Counted from the stretch's first letter, positions 34,000-47,159 are shown. The stretch is DNA of 64,000 nucleotides from Brasenia schreberi (GCA_036023115.1 JAYKKT010000036.1:6722501-6786500); one strand, 5' to 3'. A program made the numbers and translations. Notes: generated from the sequence alone by a model not told the origin.

Positions 34000-36330
34000 A
34001 ATATATGAAATATTTAAACCGACTTTAAATCCAGTTACTCGGATTTCATATTGGAGCTGCATCCAAATGCTAATCGTTACAGATGCTACTATTTTTTTTA
34101 AATAAAATTTTCCAAAGGTGGATTTTCCTTCCCCGTTTTGAATCTGAATCATGATCTAATATCATTGACAAATCACTTGGGTTCTGTAAATCCATATGTG
34201 AACCAAATTCAACCCATTTAGATTGATCCTATATGGAGCTGACATGGTTTATCGAAATTTAGACTTAATTCAGAGAATTAAGATGTTCTAGTTGATATGC
34301 AGTTCACAATATTCTTATAGGACCCATGTATCCTACTCTGGTTGTAGCATGCTAATCTTGGATCTGGACCAGTCTTAGGTCTAATCCAGGCCCAACTGAT
34401 TGACAAACTACGTGCTGAGATTATGAGAAAAAGTGAGAACATGAAGGCAATCATGCTCCCCCTCACAGAGGCACATGCGCGCGCACACACACACACAAAA
34501 GAAAATGATGGATATGCCAATCCAAAAGGAGTTTATATGGAATTTGTAATTAGTGGATTCAAGTAGACTAAGTTTCAAATAATGGGAATCCAATAATTAG
34601 GAAGAGAGGCACATTACTGCATTTATACACACCAAAGAATTGGGAAAAAGATTAGTAGTAGACAACATGGGTCCATTTAAAACTCAAATATTCCCTTTTG
34701 TGGGTTCTTTCTATGAATTCAATTATTTGGCGAATATTTTTTACAAAAAAAGCAATATTAGAAACAAAAAGAAAAGAACGAGACTTTATATGCTAACCAA
34801 TGGCGGATATACATTGAGGAGGTGAGGTAGGGCAGCTACCTCACCTGAAATTCGGAAAACCAATAAAAAAGTTATAGGGGATGATTAATGCCAACCAACT
34901 TCTAAATCTACCAAAAAAAAAATGAAAAAGAAAAAACCAAGGGAGCATTGGCAAAGAGGAGGGTGGTTGTGTTAGGTGGCGGACATTTTTGGTAAAACTC
35001 AATTGGACTTTTTATCATAAGTTCTAAGCCACTCGGTTGGTTGGTATGTCTGGTTTCTCACGAATCTTACAACTATTTGATTAAGATATATACTTTCTAA
35101 CTAGAATATTATATTAGAATATTTTAGTTTAAATAGCACTACTACCATGATGCTATAAAAAAATCTTAATATATGAGGAAATTTATGTACTTAAAGAATC
35201 TCAAACAAACGATCTCTACCCTCTCAAAAAGAAGAAAACAAGACCCTCTACCATCACGTAATGGCGGATCCATAAACTTGTTTCGGGTGAGACAAACTTC
35301 AAGTTTGGGCGAGACGAGCTTCAAACATTTCCATTTCTTTTGAAAATTTCAAACACGTATGGGAACATTTGTAAAATTTTGGGTCAAAATGATAATTTTG
35401 CTTAATACATAAGGATTTGTTTCTTGAACCTAGAATTCGAACTCTTTAATTATTCAAAGCATATTTTATTGTTTTGTTTCAGGCTAACCAAAACCAAAAC
35501 CAAAACCAAAATGAAAACATAAAAGCAAACCCGTCATATATTATGTTTTTAGTTGCTTGCCCGAGGTGACTCGTGGATAGGTCATTTAGGCCTTTCGTAA
35601 TAGAATTACAAGCTTAGATTCACATGAGCTTTTAGTTCTGGTTTCAAGGAACCATATTTTTGTGTTTGATTCGTAAATGATACTAATGCTTTGGGTTTTT
35701 GAGTGAGATGGAATAACAATAAGAGTTAAAAGAAGGGATTTGACTTTTCATGCAAGTATGCAGGTCTAATTTTTGTGGCCCACCTCCCTCTGTAGTGCTG
35801 CTTTTAAACTCCAATTGTACCCTTGGAACTATAATTTCGTACCAACTACACAACTTAACTTGTAATTGTGAGTACTAAAAATTAAGGTCTCCCTTACCCT
35901 TTGAACCTTATAATATTAGTTTTGTAGGTCCAAAAACTTTTGGCACACTTACACAATATAACTTTGAAGCCCCAAAACTTAAGGCCACACTTAAACTACA
36001 TAATGTTATATGCCTCAAAAATATCTAAATTTTGCTCGCCTCAACTTGTGATCCGCCTTTATTGTGGACTGTAGAACAACAAATCTCCCACTTGTGCAAA
36101 CTAATATTTAATTCCATCATTTTCAATTTTTGAAGCTTTATTGAGGCAAAGAAGTCATTTAGCTCATCTCATTAGTGAGGTCAATGAATGACACTGTAGA
36201 AAAGAAGAGAGAAAGCACGAGTTTCATGTACAGAGGAAAAAGGGACAAAAGCATCTTTGTGAGCTATATATCTTGACGTTCGTAGATATTTGCCTCTTAA
36301 ATATAAGAGTATCTTCACCAAAAGAGTCAG
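34000..36330. other. Repeat-rich spacer with two GGCGGAT-end fragments
   Basis: AATGGCGGATATACATT at 34800 and AATGGCGGATCCATAAACTT at 35263, with the inverse AACTTGTGATCCGCCTTTA at 36041-36059, look like ends of larger relatives of the CAGTGGCGGAT family. The 35263-36059 interval (about 800 bp) could be one element, but no target duplication was found. No genes. Confidence 0.4.
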
Positions 36331-36370
36331 TTCAACGGTGGGGAGTTTGAGGGTGCATGTATGGGTGTAA

Positions 36371-36538
36371 GGCTTGGGTAGACATGGCTGGTTCCGGACT
36401 GACCTGGCAGTTTGAACCGGAACCGATCGAACCGGCCTTGGAACCATAACCTGACCCGAGTACCTCTCAGTTTGGTTATGGTTCATACTTTTCAGGAACT
36501 TATCCGAAACCGGAACCGGTGGTTTTAAACCGCTCGTT

Positions 36539-36576
<38 letters not shown>

Positions 36577-36792
36577 CATGTATTTTGACACATATTGAGG
36601 CCTGACCCAACGATAGAATGCTACGTGGGAGTTCAACTCCCACTGACAAAAGGTGCCCTTTAAAAAAAAAATTTAAGTTTCAGAATGGTTCTAAAACCGG
36701 GAACCGAAACCACTCCTATGGTGGTTCAGTTACGGTTCTATGTTCCAGGTAAACCCGGCGTTTACCTAGAACTGGATATGCCTGGACTTGAG
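36371..36792. mobile_element. CCGGTT-rich hAT-like element (copy 2), inserted in a SINE-like sequence
   Basis: Starts TAGACATGGCTGGTTCC at 36379 and ends GGATATGCCTG at 36784; flanks GGCTTGGG and GACTTGAG match at 6 of 8. The interior shares GCTCGTTAATAATATATAT and CATGTATTTTGACACATA with the copy at 60283-60645. The left flank (36335-36376) and the sequence at 36800-36870 are near-copies of one SINE 3' region (GTGGGTGTTAGGCTTGGACT), so the element sits in that SINE. Confidence 0.6.
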
Positions 36793-37760
36793 CTTCCTCT
36801 TGTGGGGAGTTTGAGGGTGCATGTGAGTGTGGGTGTTAGGCTTGGACTTCCTCTTGTAAAAGGAAGGGGAATATCTCCCTCCACCCACCCTCATTGATGA
36901 AGCATCTGTCTATTTTTTCCTTCATAAGGTCTCATAACAAGGTAATCATCGGGGCAAGTGTGCATGTAGCCTTTTTTTTTTGTGTGGAACCGGACTAGTT
37001 TGGAACCAGTCAGCCGGAACCGAACTGGCCATCATGTGTGCATATACCACAAACATGATGTTCAGTTCGGAATCAGTCAGCCGGATTAAACTGGAACCGG
37101 ACTAGTTGAACATGCCCAGCCGGATTAAACTGGAACGGGACTAGTCGAACATGCCCCTAGAATTGTAACTGGAATCGGAGATCTCTCGGTTCGGTTATGG
37201 TTCATGGTTTCTGAAAACCAGTCTAGAATGGAATTGATCGTTTAAAGACCGGTGCTAGTTATGTTTTAAATAGTTTTTCTGTTTAAAACCATTTATCACA
37301 AACAAATCATTAGTTCAATGGTAGGACGCTCCTTACCGTTGCAGTTGGTGGGGAGCTTAACTCTGAAAAGATGTATTGCCCTTGTATTGTTATTGCAGTT
37401 GGTGGGTAGACCGTAAACATATCGGGTTCCGGTTTGCCTAGAACTATGAACTGGACCTGGACCCGCCTAAGAACCAGTTGTAATTTTTTTTTGAAGAGAG
37501 AGAGAGTAGCACCCTTGTGATTCAAACTCCCCACTAGAAACCATGGTGGGGGAGTCGAACTCCAACACTCAAGGAGAGTATATATAGAGCACTACCATTG
37601 AGCTAGAAGCTCGGTCATAACATTGAATATCTGAAAATAAATATAAATAAACAATATAGGTGGTTTAAAACCACCATTTCCGCTGATTCTGGTTACCGTT
37701 GGTTCGCCGTCCCGTTCGATTTCGGTTCCGAACCGGTCATATCTAGTGGTGGGGAATATA
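36793..37760. mobile_element. Cluster of degraded CCGGTT-rich and SINE fragments
   Basis: GGAACCGGACTAGT-type units recur at 36988-37150 and GGTTCCGAACCGGTCATAT at 37720-37742 near an element end (CATATCTA). Between them are two SINE-like boxes, GGAGTCGAACTCC at about 37550 and ATTAGTTCAATGG at 37310. Individual boundaries cannot be fixed. Confidence 0.5.
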
Positions 37761-38181
37761 TTATAGTGGTCATGTCTATACTCTTACCTCATTGAGAAAA
37801 AAATCAAGTTGATCATCTCACGGCGGGCCACTTAAGTGGACTTCCTGAAAGTGATTTCCTCACCAATATTTTGAAGAAACTATTTTAAAGAATTATATGG
37901 TCGTAATCAAACGTCCCTTTCTTCGGTAGGAGTAGCCAAATCAACGGGGTAAGTTTGACTTGTTAGGAACTATTTAAAGATCAACCAAAAGTCGGGGGAA
38001 TCACTTAAAAGAGACCAGCGGTTGTCAGTTGTCGCTATAAATGTGTGGGAAAGGAATCTATGGATTCAACGATTGCCAAGGCAATCAAAGGCATATGGAG
38101 TTGCCGGAGCTGGCGAAGAGGTTTAGTTCTAGTTTATATGAGGAGATAGGGATGGTGAGAAGTGTTTGATCATCGTCACCA

Positions 38182-38183
<2 letters not shown>

Positions 38184-38260
<77 letters not shown>
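38184..38260. repeat. (TA)n microsatellite
   Basis: Uninterrupted TA for about 75 bases. Confidence 0.95.
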
Positions 38261-38262
<2 letters not shown>

Positions 38263-38688
38263 TGAAAATGGGATCCTGTCCACTTTTCAACTTCTGGGTG
38301 ATATAAGTATAATTTAAAATTTGAAAGAGTTTTTGAAAATGTGTGAAAGGTAATGTCATTGTGTTTGCAACCTCTAAAAGCAATAATTGGATATGAGTGA
38401 ACAATGCTAATGATTAGATCCTACTCTGATACTTGTTTAGCTCATTCATTGCTTTTAGGTGACACGAGTTTAATAAAAATATCTTTCATACTTTTCTAAA
38501 GTCTCTTAAAAGTTTTAATATTATATTCACCATGTAAAAGCAATTGACATAAGTGGGTAGGATCCAATTTTTCTATATATACTAACGGTATTGTCCACTT
38601 ATGTCTAACCATTCCTTTTTTGTGGGCATGAGTACAATAAAACTACCTTTCATATATTTTAAAAAACTCTTAAAATTTTAAATTATAA

Positions 38689-38762
38689 TTATGCTACTAA
38701 AAAGTCGACTCCATCTAGTATGAGAAAAGCCTTAGTTGTAGTAGATACTTATGCCACTAAAA
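38689..38762 (+). mobile_element. Tail-only RTE insertion with target duplication
   Basis: A 46-bp insert (38703-38748) with CGACTCCATCTAGTATGAG and CCTTAGTTGTAGTAG matches the RTE 3' tail. It is flanked by TTATGCTACTAAAA (38689-38702) and TTATGCCACTAAAA (38749-38762), 13 of 14 identical. Confidence 0.75.
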
Positions 38763-38790
38763 GAATGAGAAGATCCACCTTTCTTTTATA

Positions 38791-38825
<35 letters not shown>

Positions 38826-38833
38826 ATTTTATA

Positions 38834-38907
<74 letters not shown>
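38791..38907. repeat. (AAAT)n followed by (TA)n
   Basis: Two AAAT arrays separated by TTTTATAT, then a TA array. Confidence 0.9.
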
Positions 38908-38909
<2 letters not shown>

Positions 38910-39444
38910 AATTGCGCAAAGTTCACATATTTGTGAAAGGGGCCAGGGATGTACTTGGGTTTCATCAAGTTATGGAGATATTATACAACGAACGGATGGG
39001 TTGCATACACGATTTCCTCTCAATTATGTGCAAGTGTTAATGCATGACTCCAAAACTAGTGCCTTTTGTGTGCGCGCGTGTGTGTGTGTGAGAGAGAGAT
39101 GTTGCCACACAGCTGATGGACGAACATGTAACACGCTTCTCCTGTTTGCACCAGATTTGGCAACAATAATATCTATTTGAATGTGGTATCAGTGAACCGG
39201 CAATGTCGTTTTCCTACATTAAGTTGCCTTTTCAAATGAAACCATTGTATGATTTAATTAAATGGACCATGAATTAGCATGCTCTCCAGATCATAATAGA
39301 TGCGCGTATATGTGTAGCACTAATGAAACATAAAATACAAGAAAATATTTGAACACATAAAATGATCGTAAAATGATGTCTAAAAAAAGTCTTTATTGAG
39401 TTAATTGTAAGCTTGATATGAGATCTATCAAAATAAAAATTTAT

Positions 39445-39505
39445 ATAGCGACTCCATCTAGTACGGAAAAAAGGCTTATGTTGTTAGTTGTTGTGGTGGT
39501 TGTGT
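39445..39505 (+). mobile_element. RTE tail fragment
   Basis: CGACTCCATCTAGTACGG, then AAAAGGCTTATGTTGTTAG and TTGTTGT resemble the RTE 3' end. Target duplication not clear. Confidence 0.6.
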
Positions 39506-40739
39506 GTGTTTTAGTGAGTATTCGTAGGGCTGATGAAGTTGAGACGGTGGAAGAAATCCATTTCCATGTATTTGCTTCAGCAGGCCCATGGTCCAAACTT
39601 GGATCGGATTCTCAGAAGTTCAAATCATACAGAAATGCACATCTGGATGTAGGGAAACGTGTTAATCTTTCAATGGATCGGTAAGAATTTAGTCCCGTAT
39701 CGGTGACTTTCAGAAAGAGGAGCCTGCCGAGTAATATAAATACGCTCCCTACAGGTTTTATATGTTAACCCTTCAATCTTTGTAGTTGTCGATGCGATAC
39801 GTTAATGATTGTTTAGAGTTGACGTGTCGTGCCAGCACCTGCATTAACGAACACCTTCATTTACAGGCGAGCGAGGTTGGGGGGGTAACTTTTTTGGCTT
39901 CCTCTTGCCCGTCAATTTTTGGGGCCTCATTGAGGGGCATTCTCCAATCAGCTCTTGTGAACTCAGATCTATTCTCGTTAATTTTCCTTTCATTTTCGCA
40001 AGAAACATGCTATAAATCCGTTTTTCCTTTCCATGGCAATGGAACTTCATCGGCGCAGGGATTCCAGTTCCATTTGCTGCTTTATATTAAGCTCAGCACT
40101 TTACTTGAATTGATATGTTATTCGGCTGCATATATTCGACTTGATATGGCATTATGCTGGATATATTCGACTCTCAGCTGCTGCTCACATCGGGTGCGCT
40201 CGACTGATCAGACATGGTGATCGGCTGACTCGTTAAGGTTCAGTAAGCAAGTCGAATCTCCAGTCGTCACCTAGAGAGAAGGCTCATTACCTTGAGAAAA
40301 GTCAAAATGTAGCGCCTCCCGCACTCAACTGAATTGAAGAGACATTCAGTTGACGCTCAACGCCAATGAGTTCGATCTTTCTCCCAGCATTAGAGTACTC
40401 TGCAGTCATTCCATTACATATTGTATGAGATGAGTCTGAGCTGTTTGACTAATGTGCTGCTTGTGCATGCAAGTGGGAGGCCTGATCTGAGAAGTGCCCA
40501 GTGCCCTTGAGTTCAGGGAGCACCCATTTATATTACTCGGCGTAGACCTTTTTATCTTGATTTTCTTATTGGAGATCCCACCATGTACATCTCTCGTTTA
40601 GCCACTTGGTTTTACTTCTTACTATTTAGGCGATTTCTCAAATTGTATCATTTGTGAAATTTTAAATTTTACTTGTTATGCGATTTTTTATAATTAATAT
40701 ATTTTTTATACATAATAATCATTATAATGTATTTTTACA
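39506..40739. other. Spacer, no supported gene
   Basis: The longest frames (88 and 144 residues) show no motif and no neighbouring exons. Base composition is richer in GC at 39530-40500 than its surroundings, so an unrecognised or non-coding transcript is possible. Confidence 0.3.
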
Positions 40740-43700
40740 GTCATATTTCAAATCCATGTATATAACACTTTATAAAAAAATATTCTGAGATGCTTTTAGT
40801 CAAAGAACATATGATTAGTTGATATATATATATATATATTCCTCTTAAGGATATCATGAACATAGTGTATTTAACATCTATATAATGTTGCCAACGAAGA
40901 TTACTTTGATATGTAGCCAGAAGATCAACAACGAAGTTGATATATAATCTTTTACACAACATCACATACATCAAGTTACCCATAGCCTGAGCATAACGAA
41001 TATTATGCTTATTTTCTCTTTCACCGATACAATCAACCTCACTCAATTTGATCCCTTTAGCAACGAGTATAGTTAAAGGTTTGCAATCACTCCTTTTAAA
41101 TTTTTTGAGGATATAATCAATATATCTGTTTTGACTCAAATATGAAAGTTTAGATTCTCTATCACGAAAAATCTTTATACCCAGAATATAAGATGAAGCC
41201 TTCTCTCATATCCTTTATTTCAAACTTTGAGTTTAACCATGACTTGGTTCTAACAATTATTTCATTGTTATTCACAATCAATAATATATCATTCACATGT
41301 AACGATAATGACAAAGTAACTTCCACTGTTTCAGATATATATATATATATATATATAGTGGTCAAGTTCATTAGCCACAAACCCAAGTTATAAAATAATA
41401 TTTTAAAAGATAAAATATCATTGACGAAGTGATTGTTTAAGGTCATATAAAAATTTTTTCAACCTCTATACTTTGTCTTCTTAGCCTTTAACCGCATACC
41501 CGTTTGTCTATTACATATAAATAATTTCATTTAAATCACCATTAAAAAATTTACTTTTATATCTAAATAATTTATCTCCTTTTTTGTAAAAATTTCTTTA
41601 CAACTAACCTCGCCTTAAACTTGCCAATTGATCCATTGACTTTGTATTTCTTTTAATAATTCATTTACAACATATGATTTTCCTTCTTTTTAGAAAATCT
41701 ACAAATTCTCAAACTTTATTTTTTCAACGAATTCAATTTCTTCATCCATTGTATTTTCTCAGTTTGTTGATTCAGATGAGTTAATAGTGTTATGATACAT
41801 TATGTTATCAATCAACTCATAAATCCATTGAATTACATACTTCTTCTATAAGATAAATATGATAATCCTTTAAGTAAGACTCTATGATCATAGATCTTTT
41901 TTGTCGATTTAAAGTTTCAGTTTATTTAGCATGGACATTTGGATCAAAATAGGATCAAATGATGATTGATCCAAATCCACTAGACCATCAATGCATTCGT
42001 CATCATTTTATCATTCTTAGTATCTTCTAAGAATTCAACATCTCTACTCTCTATTAAACAATGATCATTATAATAAATCTATAATTTTTAAACCTTTAGG
42101 GTATCCAATAAAAACATATCTCAAAGATCTAATATCTAGCTTATCCTTGATGAAAAATCTTTACATAGGCAATAGATCACCTCATCTCCTAAGATGACTA
42201 AGGTCTAGTTTTCTTCCAAACCATATTTTATATGATATATAAAATACAACCTTATTAGGTACTTTATTATATATATATATATAAAACTGTAATTACTGCT
42301 TTTCTCCAAAATAATTTGAAAAGGAAAGCATATATTAACATATACCTGATTATATTTAACAAGGTCATGTTATATCTTTCTATTACACTATTTTGCTTAG
42401 ATGTTCAGTACATAATATTATGTTTATAAATACCAAAGTCATTATAATATTTAAGAAAATCTGTAGAGGTATATCACTATCTCTATTAAATCTTAAGACT
42501 TTGATTGTATGACCTAATTAGTTTTTAACTTTTTGTTTATATTTTTTAAATATTTCAAGTTTCTCAGATTTATGTGATAAGAGATATAAATATGTATATC
42601 TTGAATAATTATTGATAAATGTTATAAAATAAATATTCTCACGATGAGATCTTATCCTAAATGGTCTCTCTCTCTATATATATATCTGTGTGAATGATTT
42701 TTAATAGGGTTATTGCTCTAATTACTTCTTTAGGCAATGATTTTCTATATATTTTCTCTTATATGTTTGCTTTATAGTTATTAAAAGTGTTTTCTTAAAA
42801 CACAAGCAATAAGTCAAAGTTGACTAGTTTTCTGAACTTATGCATATATATATGTTCGAGTCACTTATGCCACACATTCACATTAATAAAGAGATCACAT
42901 TCAAGATAATCAAAAGATGATTATGTCGTGCTCCTCTATTGATCCTAAAGGATCTAACCCCTAAAACATCAACAAAAGAATGATTTCCTATATACATTGA
43001 TATTCTCAAAGCTTTATTCCATTAGGTGCATAACTCCCTCCTTGTTTTTTAAAATGTTTAGGGTAGCCCTAGAATCTATCTACCAGTCAATCTACAAATA
43101 TTTAGAAATCACGCAGATAATGGCGTGCTCATTCTTTTAGTCGCGTTACTGATAGTTGCTCTCATTTCTCTTTAAGTTGTGGTAATTTTTTTTAAGTGTC
43201 ACATCTTGCACAATCGAAACACTTGATCAGAGAAGCGTATTCCTATGATTTCTTAAAATTTTGATCATCCTTTTTATCAAATTTATTATTTGGTTTCTTT
43301 TTCTTTTAGTTGATTTTGGAGCTAGATCTTTAGTTATCCTACGCTAAGAACAATTTATCCCTTTTATTTTGTTCATGTGCTCTTACTTGATTGCAAGTTT
43401 CAAGCGAAGTTCAAAAAGGAAAAAGTGAAGTCTCAACCTAAGAGTTGTGGTTATCATGTTAAATAAGAGGAGAAAACTATCTAGGATCGTTGAAATATGC
43501 ATAGGATAAGGGATTACATAGTTATTGCCAAATCTCTAGCCATAACTAACATTTAGTTGACATGTTCAACCACATTATTTCCTTCTTTCTTTTTATGTGA
43601 GTTATATTTCTGAAGGAGTAATTATATATTTAGTTTTTTGATTATATCATATTTAATTGTTATAGAGCCAAACGGTTCCTTTGCTGTTTTATACTCCTCA

Positions 43701-43900
43701 AAGACCCTAAATAAGTCATCATCTATATAAGTTAACATGATAGTTCTAGTTAAAGTGTTATCCTTGAAGAAGATTAAATATTTTTTATTTTCTCATTAAT
43801 TGCTTGTTGTTAAGGAGGTATTATTGTTTCTCTTAGGACATAATCCACGCTCTCTAATATCAAGACCAAAGGAATTCTTCGTTTTGATGTTTGAAAGTTT
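40740..43900 (-). pseudogene. Ty1/Copia retrotransposon remnant, minus strand
   Basis: Read right to left: a gag zinc-knuckle-like KCFDCARCD region (near 43220); integrase C-terminal pieces KIWFGRKLDLSHLRR (near 42210) and SLRYVFIGYPKGLKI (near 42100); an RT start near 41750-41450; then LHVNDILLIVNNNEII (near 41295), SKFEIKDMREG and finally RYIDYILKKFKRSDCKP, IRYAQAMGNLMYVM and LLATYQSNLRW (41130-40880), the RT/RNase H connection. Many stops. RNase H and LTRs were not found. Short TA tracts interrupt it (40815, 41337, 42270). Confidence 0.8.
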
Positions 43901-44639
43901 TTATCAATTCTAATACGTGTCTTCCAGCAATCATTTTATCAAATTTGGCAAAAACGACAAAAAGAGGGTCTATAAATTTTAAGCAAGAAAACTATAACCA
44001 AGCAACATGTAGTTAGATTTAAACATAAAACTAAACAATAACCACTATTAATTAACTAACCACCTAATTGCAATATCATTAAACAACATCTACTATTATG
44101 AAAATACTTGTGAGCACCCGACTGTAATAATGGAAACATTTCAGGTACTAAACAAGAAATAATCATAAATGACAAAAGTAACGGGTGGCCACTTGGATCC
44201 GTAGCCACCGAAGTTTCCGTCACTAATTTAGCAAATCTTGTAGTGCATTTCAAAAAATAAAGAAGAGAAGAAAAGTTTTAAGATATGCTTCTTGTGGAGT
44301 TCATGGGTAGTTTTTTATGTGAGAGCCCATATTGCTCTAATCTAACATGAGTACCTAATTTTGATGAGGACTTGACGATGAGTTTAAGACTTTCTTTTCT
44401 TAATCTCGATTCACATACAAGTTCAAGAATACCCAGCAGCCTGCTGGCCATCTCTCCCAGAAGACAAGGAGAAGAAAATGTTCAGGAGGGTAAACTTTCA
44501 AATATTTTACATGAACAAGAACTTTTTCCAAGATGCAAAATGCTGAAATTGTGCATGCATCTGCAGAAAAGCATAAGATATCCTCACTATGAGGGTATTG
44601 CCTTCACCAATTAGGTCAAATGACATTGCTTAGTGCCTT

Positions 44640-44823
44640 CTTACATGCGGTGGCGGATCTAGAAGTTGGTCTAATGGCTCATGAATCTTTTTAGGGGGAG
44701 GGGACGAACTAAGTATTTCAACCATGTATTGCAGTACACTGTAGATTTTATATTTATATTTCAAATTTCAGTGGAGGCAGCCGCCCCACCTCCCCTCTAT
44801 GTAGATCCGCCACTGCTTACATG
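44640..44823. mobile_element. Short non-autonomous hAT-like element (CAGTGGCGGAT-end family), copy 2
   Basis: A 168-bp element (44648-44815) has ends CGGTGGCGGATCTAG and GTAGATCCGCCACTG and a perfect 8-bp target duplication, CTTACATG, at 44640-44647 and 44816-44823. Confidence 0.85.
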
Positions 44824-44847
44824 CCTTTCTTAAATAAATTCAAGTAA

Positions 44848-46463
44848 GCTAATCTTCTTTGCTGTAAAGTTGGCTTTAATAGTTACATTTCATTGATATA
44901 AATAAAAATTGATTGTTTGTTACACCAAGTACTTGCTGCACTTTCTTTTAGCAGTTCAATTATATAGTTTCATGGTGTAACTCATTAACTCAATGCCGCA
45001 AAAACCCATACATTTTTGAAGATCTCCCTTATTATTATATTGGTATCAGTGCTCTTATTCCATTCTTGACAGATTTTGTTCTTAAATTTAACGTAAGTGT
45101 TTTGGTAAGTCAAGCAAATAGCATTATTCTCAACACTCTTAATTTTTTTTTGTAAGAGTTCTATTTGTTCACAGTTCCTTTTTGTTCCAACAAAACTTCA
45201 TTAATGAATAGAAACATAGAGCTCTAAGGAGTAAACAGTACATTTAAAGAGTGGGATTTCTCAAATAGATTCAAGAGGCAACTAGATTATTGAGTGACAC
45301 TGAAATAGGAAGATTATGAATATGATATTCCGCTGCAAGCTTCCAAGCGAAAGAGTTGATTTATTCTGGGCTTAGATGAATATCTCTGAAGATTTGTCAT
45401 CAAGTACACCAGATATTTCATTAAGTAAATGCATAAAGTGCAAATGCATCTTGCCAATCATAAGACCCCTTCTTTTTTTTTTGGTTACAAGAGGAGGCCG
45501 AAGCCTAGCACACACACATACATGCTCTTGGAGTCGAACTCCCCACCAGCAACAATGACACCAGAACACCATGCCGTTGAGCTAATGCTCTGGGTGCATA
45601 AGGCCCTTTTTATTACACTAATAACATTTTCCACCAATCGTGAGAATTCATATCAGCATGCCACGACCATGATATATTTGGGTTGGTGCCAAGTTTGTGT
45701 GACATTTTTATGGTTTTGGAGAACTCTAGAAAGCCCAAAAAATTGAACCTATGTAGGAAAGGTTGTATATATTTAGTTCATAAGTTGCCAGATTTGATAC
45801 AAGTTTAAGAGAATTTTGATTTTCTTCTTTTGAATGTATTGATAGAAACATAATTTACATGCATAGTCCCAGGTTGGTTGGGTCTCTCAAAATAGTTAAA
45901 AAAATTGTACTAACTTTAAAAATTAAAAAAAATCTTCTACTTATGTTGATAATTTTGTTTGTATTTGATGCTTTCTGTTTTCTACCTTTGATATCTTTGA
46001 CTTGAATAAGGTTCTCCAGTTCTTCATTCTTTTGCTTTACTTAACCTTTTTGTGCCACTGACATGTCGTAAACCTTCTTTTGCGTTAGAATTTTAAACAA
46101 AGCATCACAAACTTTGACTTTTGCTTCAACCTTTTTATTTTTTCTTTGTCTTCTTATAGTACTTTTAATTTCTTTTTTATTTATTATTCACTTTGAAAAC
46201 ATCCTCCTTTAAATTGTATCATTCTATCACTGAACTTTACTCTACCTATGTAAGAGATCACTATTGCAAGGCCAGTATCAAGTCTAGATAAAGGAGGACA
46301 GTCGTGTTATATAATCTCAAGGAGTTTGATGTTTACAAATTGGATACAGTAGATCGTATATGAGATATGAAGTTAAGCATGTTCAAGCAAGAATAGTACA
46401 AGGATGTGTGACTTCCTAGGAAGTACTCTTGTTGCACACCCTAAGCAATCCTGGGAAAAGGCT
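44848..46463. repeat. Dispersed ~1.6-kb duplication, copy A
   Basis: Aligns base by base with 60708-62376 from TTCTTTGCTGTAAAGTTG through GTGACTTCCTAGGAAGTACT, with scattered substitutions and a few indels (about 33 bases are missing here near 46305). The right part (46245-46463) resembles a diverged RTE head and tail (TATGTAAGAGATCACTATTG, GGGAAAAGGCT). It contains a SINE. No gene. Confidence 0.9.
45459..45609 (-). mobile_element. tRNA-like SINE inside duplication copy A
   Basis: A 125-bp body on the minus strand (45596-45472). Near its 5' end is the A-box-like TAGCTCAACGG, then the B-box-like GAGTTCGACTCC, then GCTAGGCTTCGGCCTCC and an A tail. Flanks CATAAGACCCCTT and CATAAGGCCCTTT form a roughly 13-bp duplication with two mismatches. 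The same SINE is at the same place in copy B, so it predates the duplication. Confidence 0.75.
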
Positions 46464-47078
46464 ATCTGGCTTATTATTATTGCAAAGCGAGGTGATACTT
46501 TCTTGACATAATTGGTAAATGACCAAGTTAAGAAGCAGGTGGTCTGTGAAGTTTTTGGGCTCTAGAGCAATAGTACAAATCAACCTCATCATCTTTCACT
46601 GTTTATATAAATGAGGCAAAGCTAAGCCAATTGCAACTGTATGCAACATCTGCCCCAAGTACCGCCGGTATCTCTAAAATGATGTGATTGTAGGACTACA
46701 AATGCATCCTAACACTGTTAGAGATATTATGCTCGTTTACTTGCATATTTACCATAACTGGTAGGGATCTGGGTACAGTATCTTACGTTAATGCAAAAAA
46801 AGGAAAAAGATTTTATGCTCTTTTTTTATTTCATAGGAATATTGCCTGCATATTGAGATGCCATAAAAGCTGGCATGCATGATTTTCTAATGTATCTTAA
46901 GATGTTGAGGTGGCAAGTGGAACATCGCCAGGCTTGTGCGAAATGGATTTCCATATTCTATGGAGGATTTCCCAAGAAAATTACGGGAGTGTGGGTATCT
47001 TAGGCCTTGCACTGTAAATCCACACAGATAACTATCGGAATCTGCGTTAATTTGCACTTGAACTTCTTGATAACACAC

Positions 47079-47114
<36 letters not shown>

Positions 47115-47159
47115 ATGGATGGTACATGTACGCATGCATCTTGAGAAAGCAACCTTTAC
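46464..47159. other. Upstream region of the TFL1-like gene
   Basis: Non-coding; a (GA)n tract of 15 units lies at 47081-47112, about 80 bases before the TATA box. Confidence 0.4.

Noticed and set aside
39786..40220. 144-residue frame
   Set aside because: No motif, no splice partners and no recognisable promoter; kept only as a low-interest island.
45459..45609. A possible tRNA gene
   Set aside because: A- and B-box-like strings are present but no cloverleaf; the A tail, target duplication and repeated copies identify a SINE.
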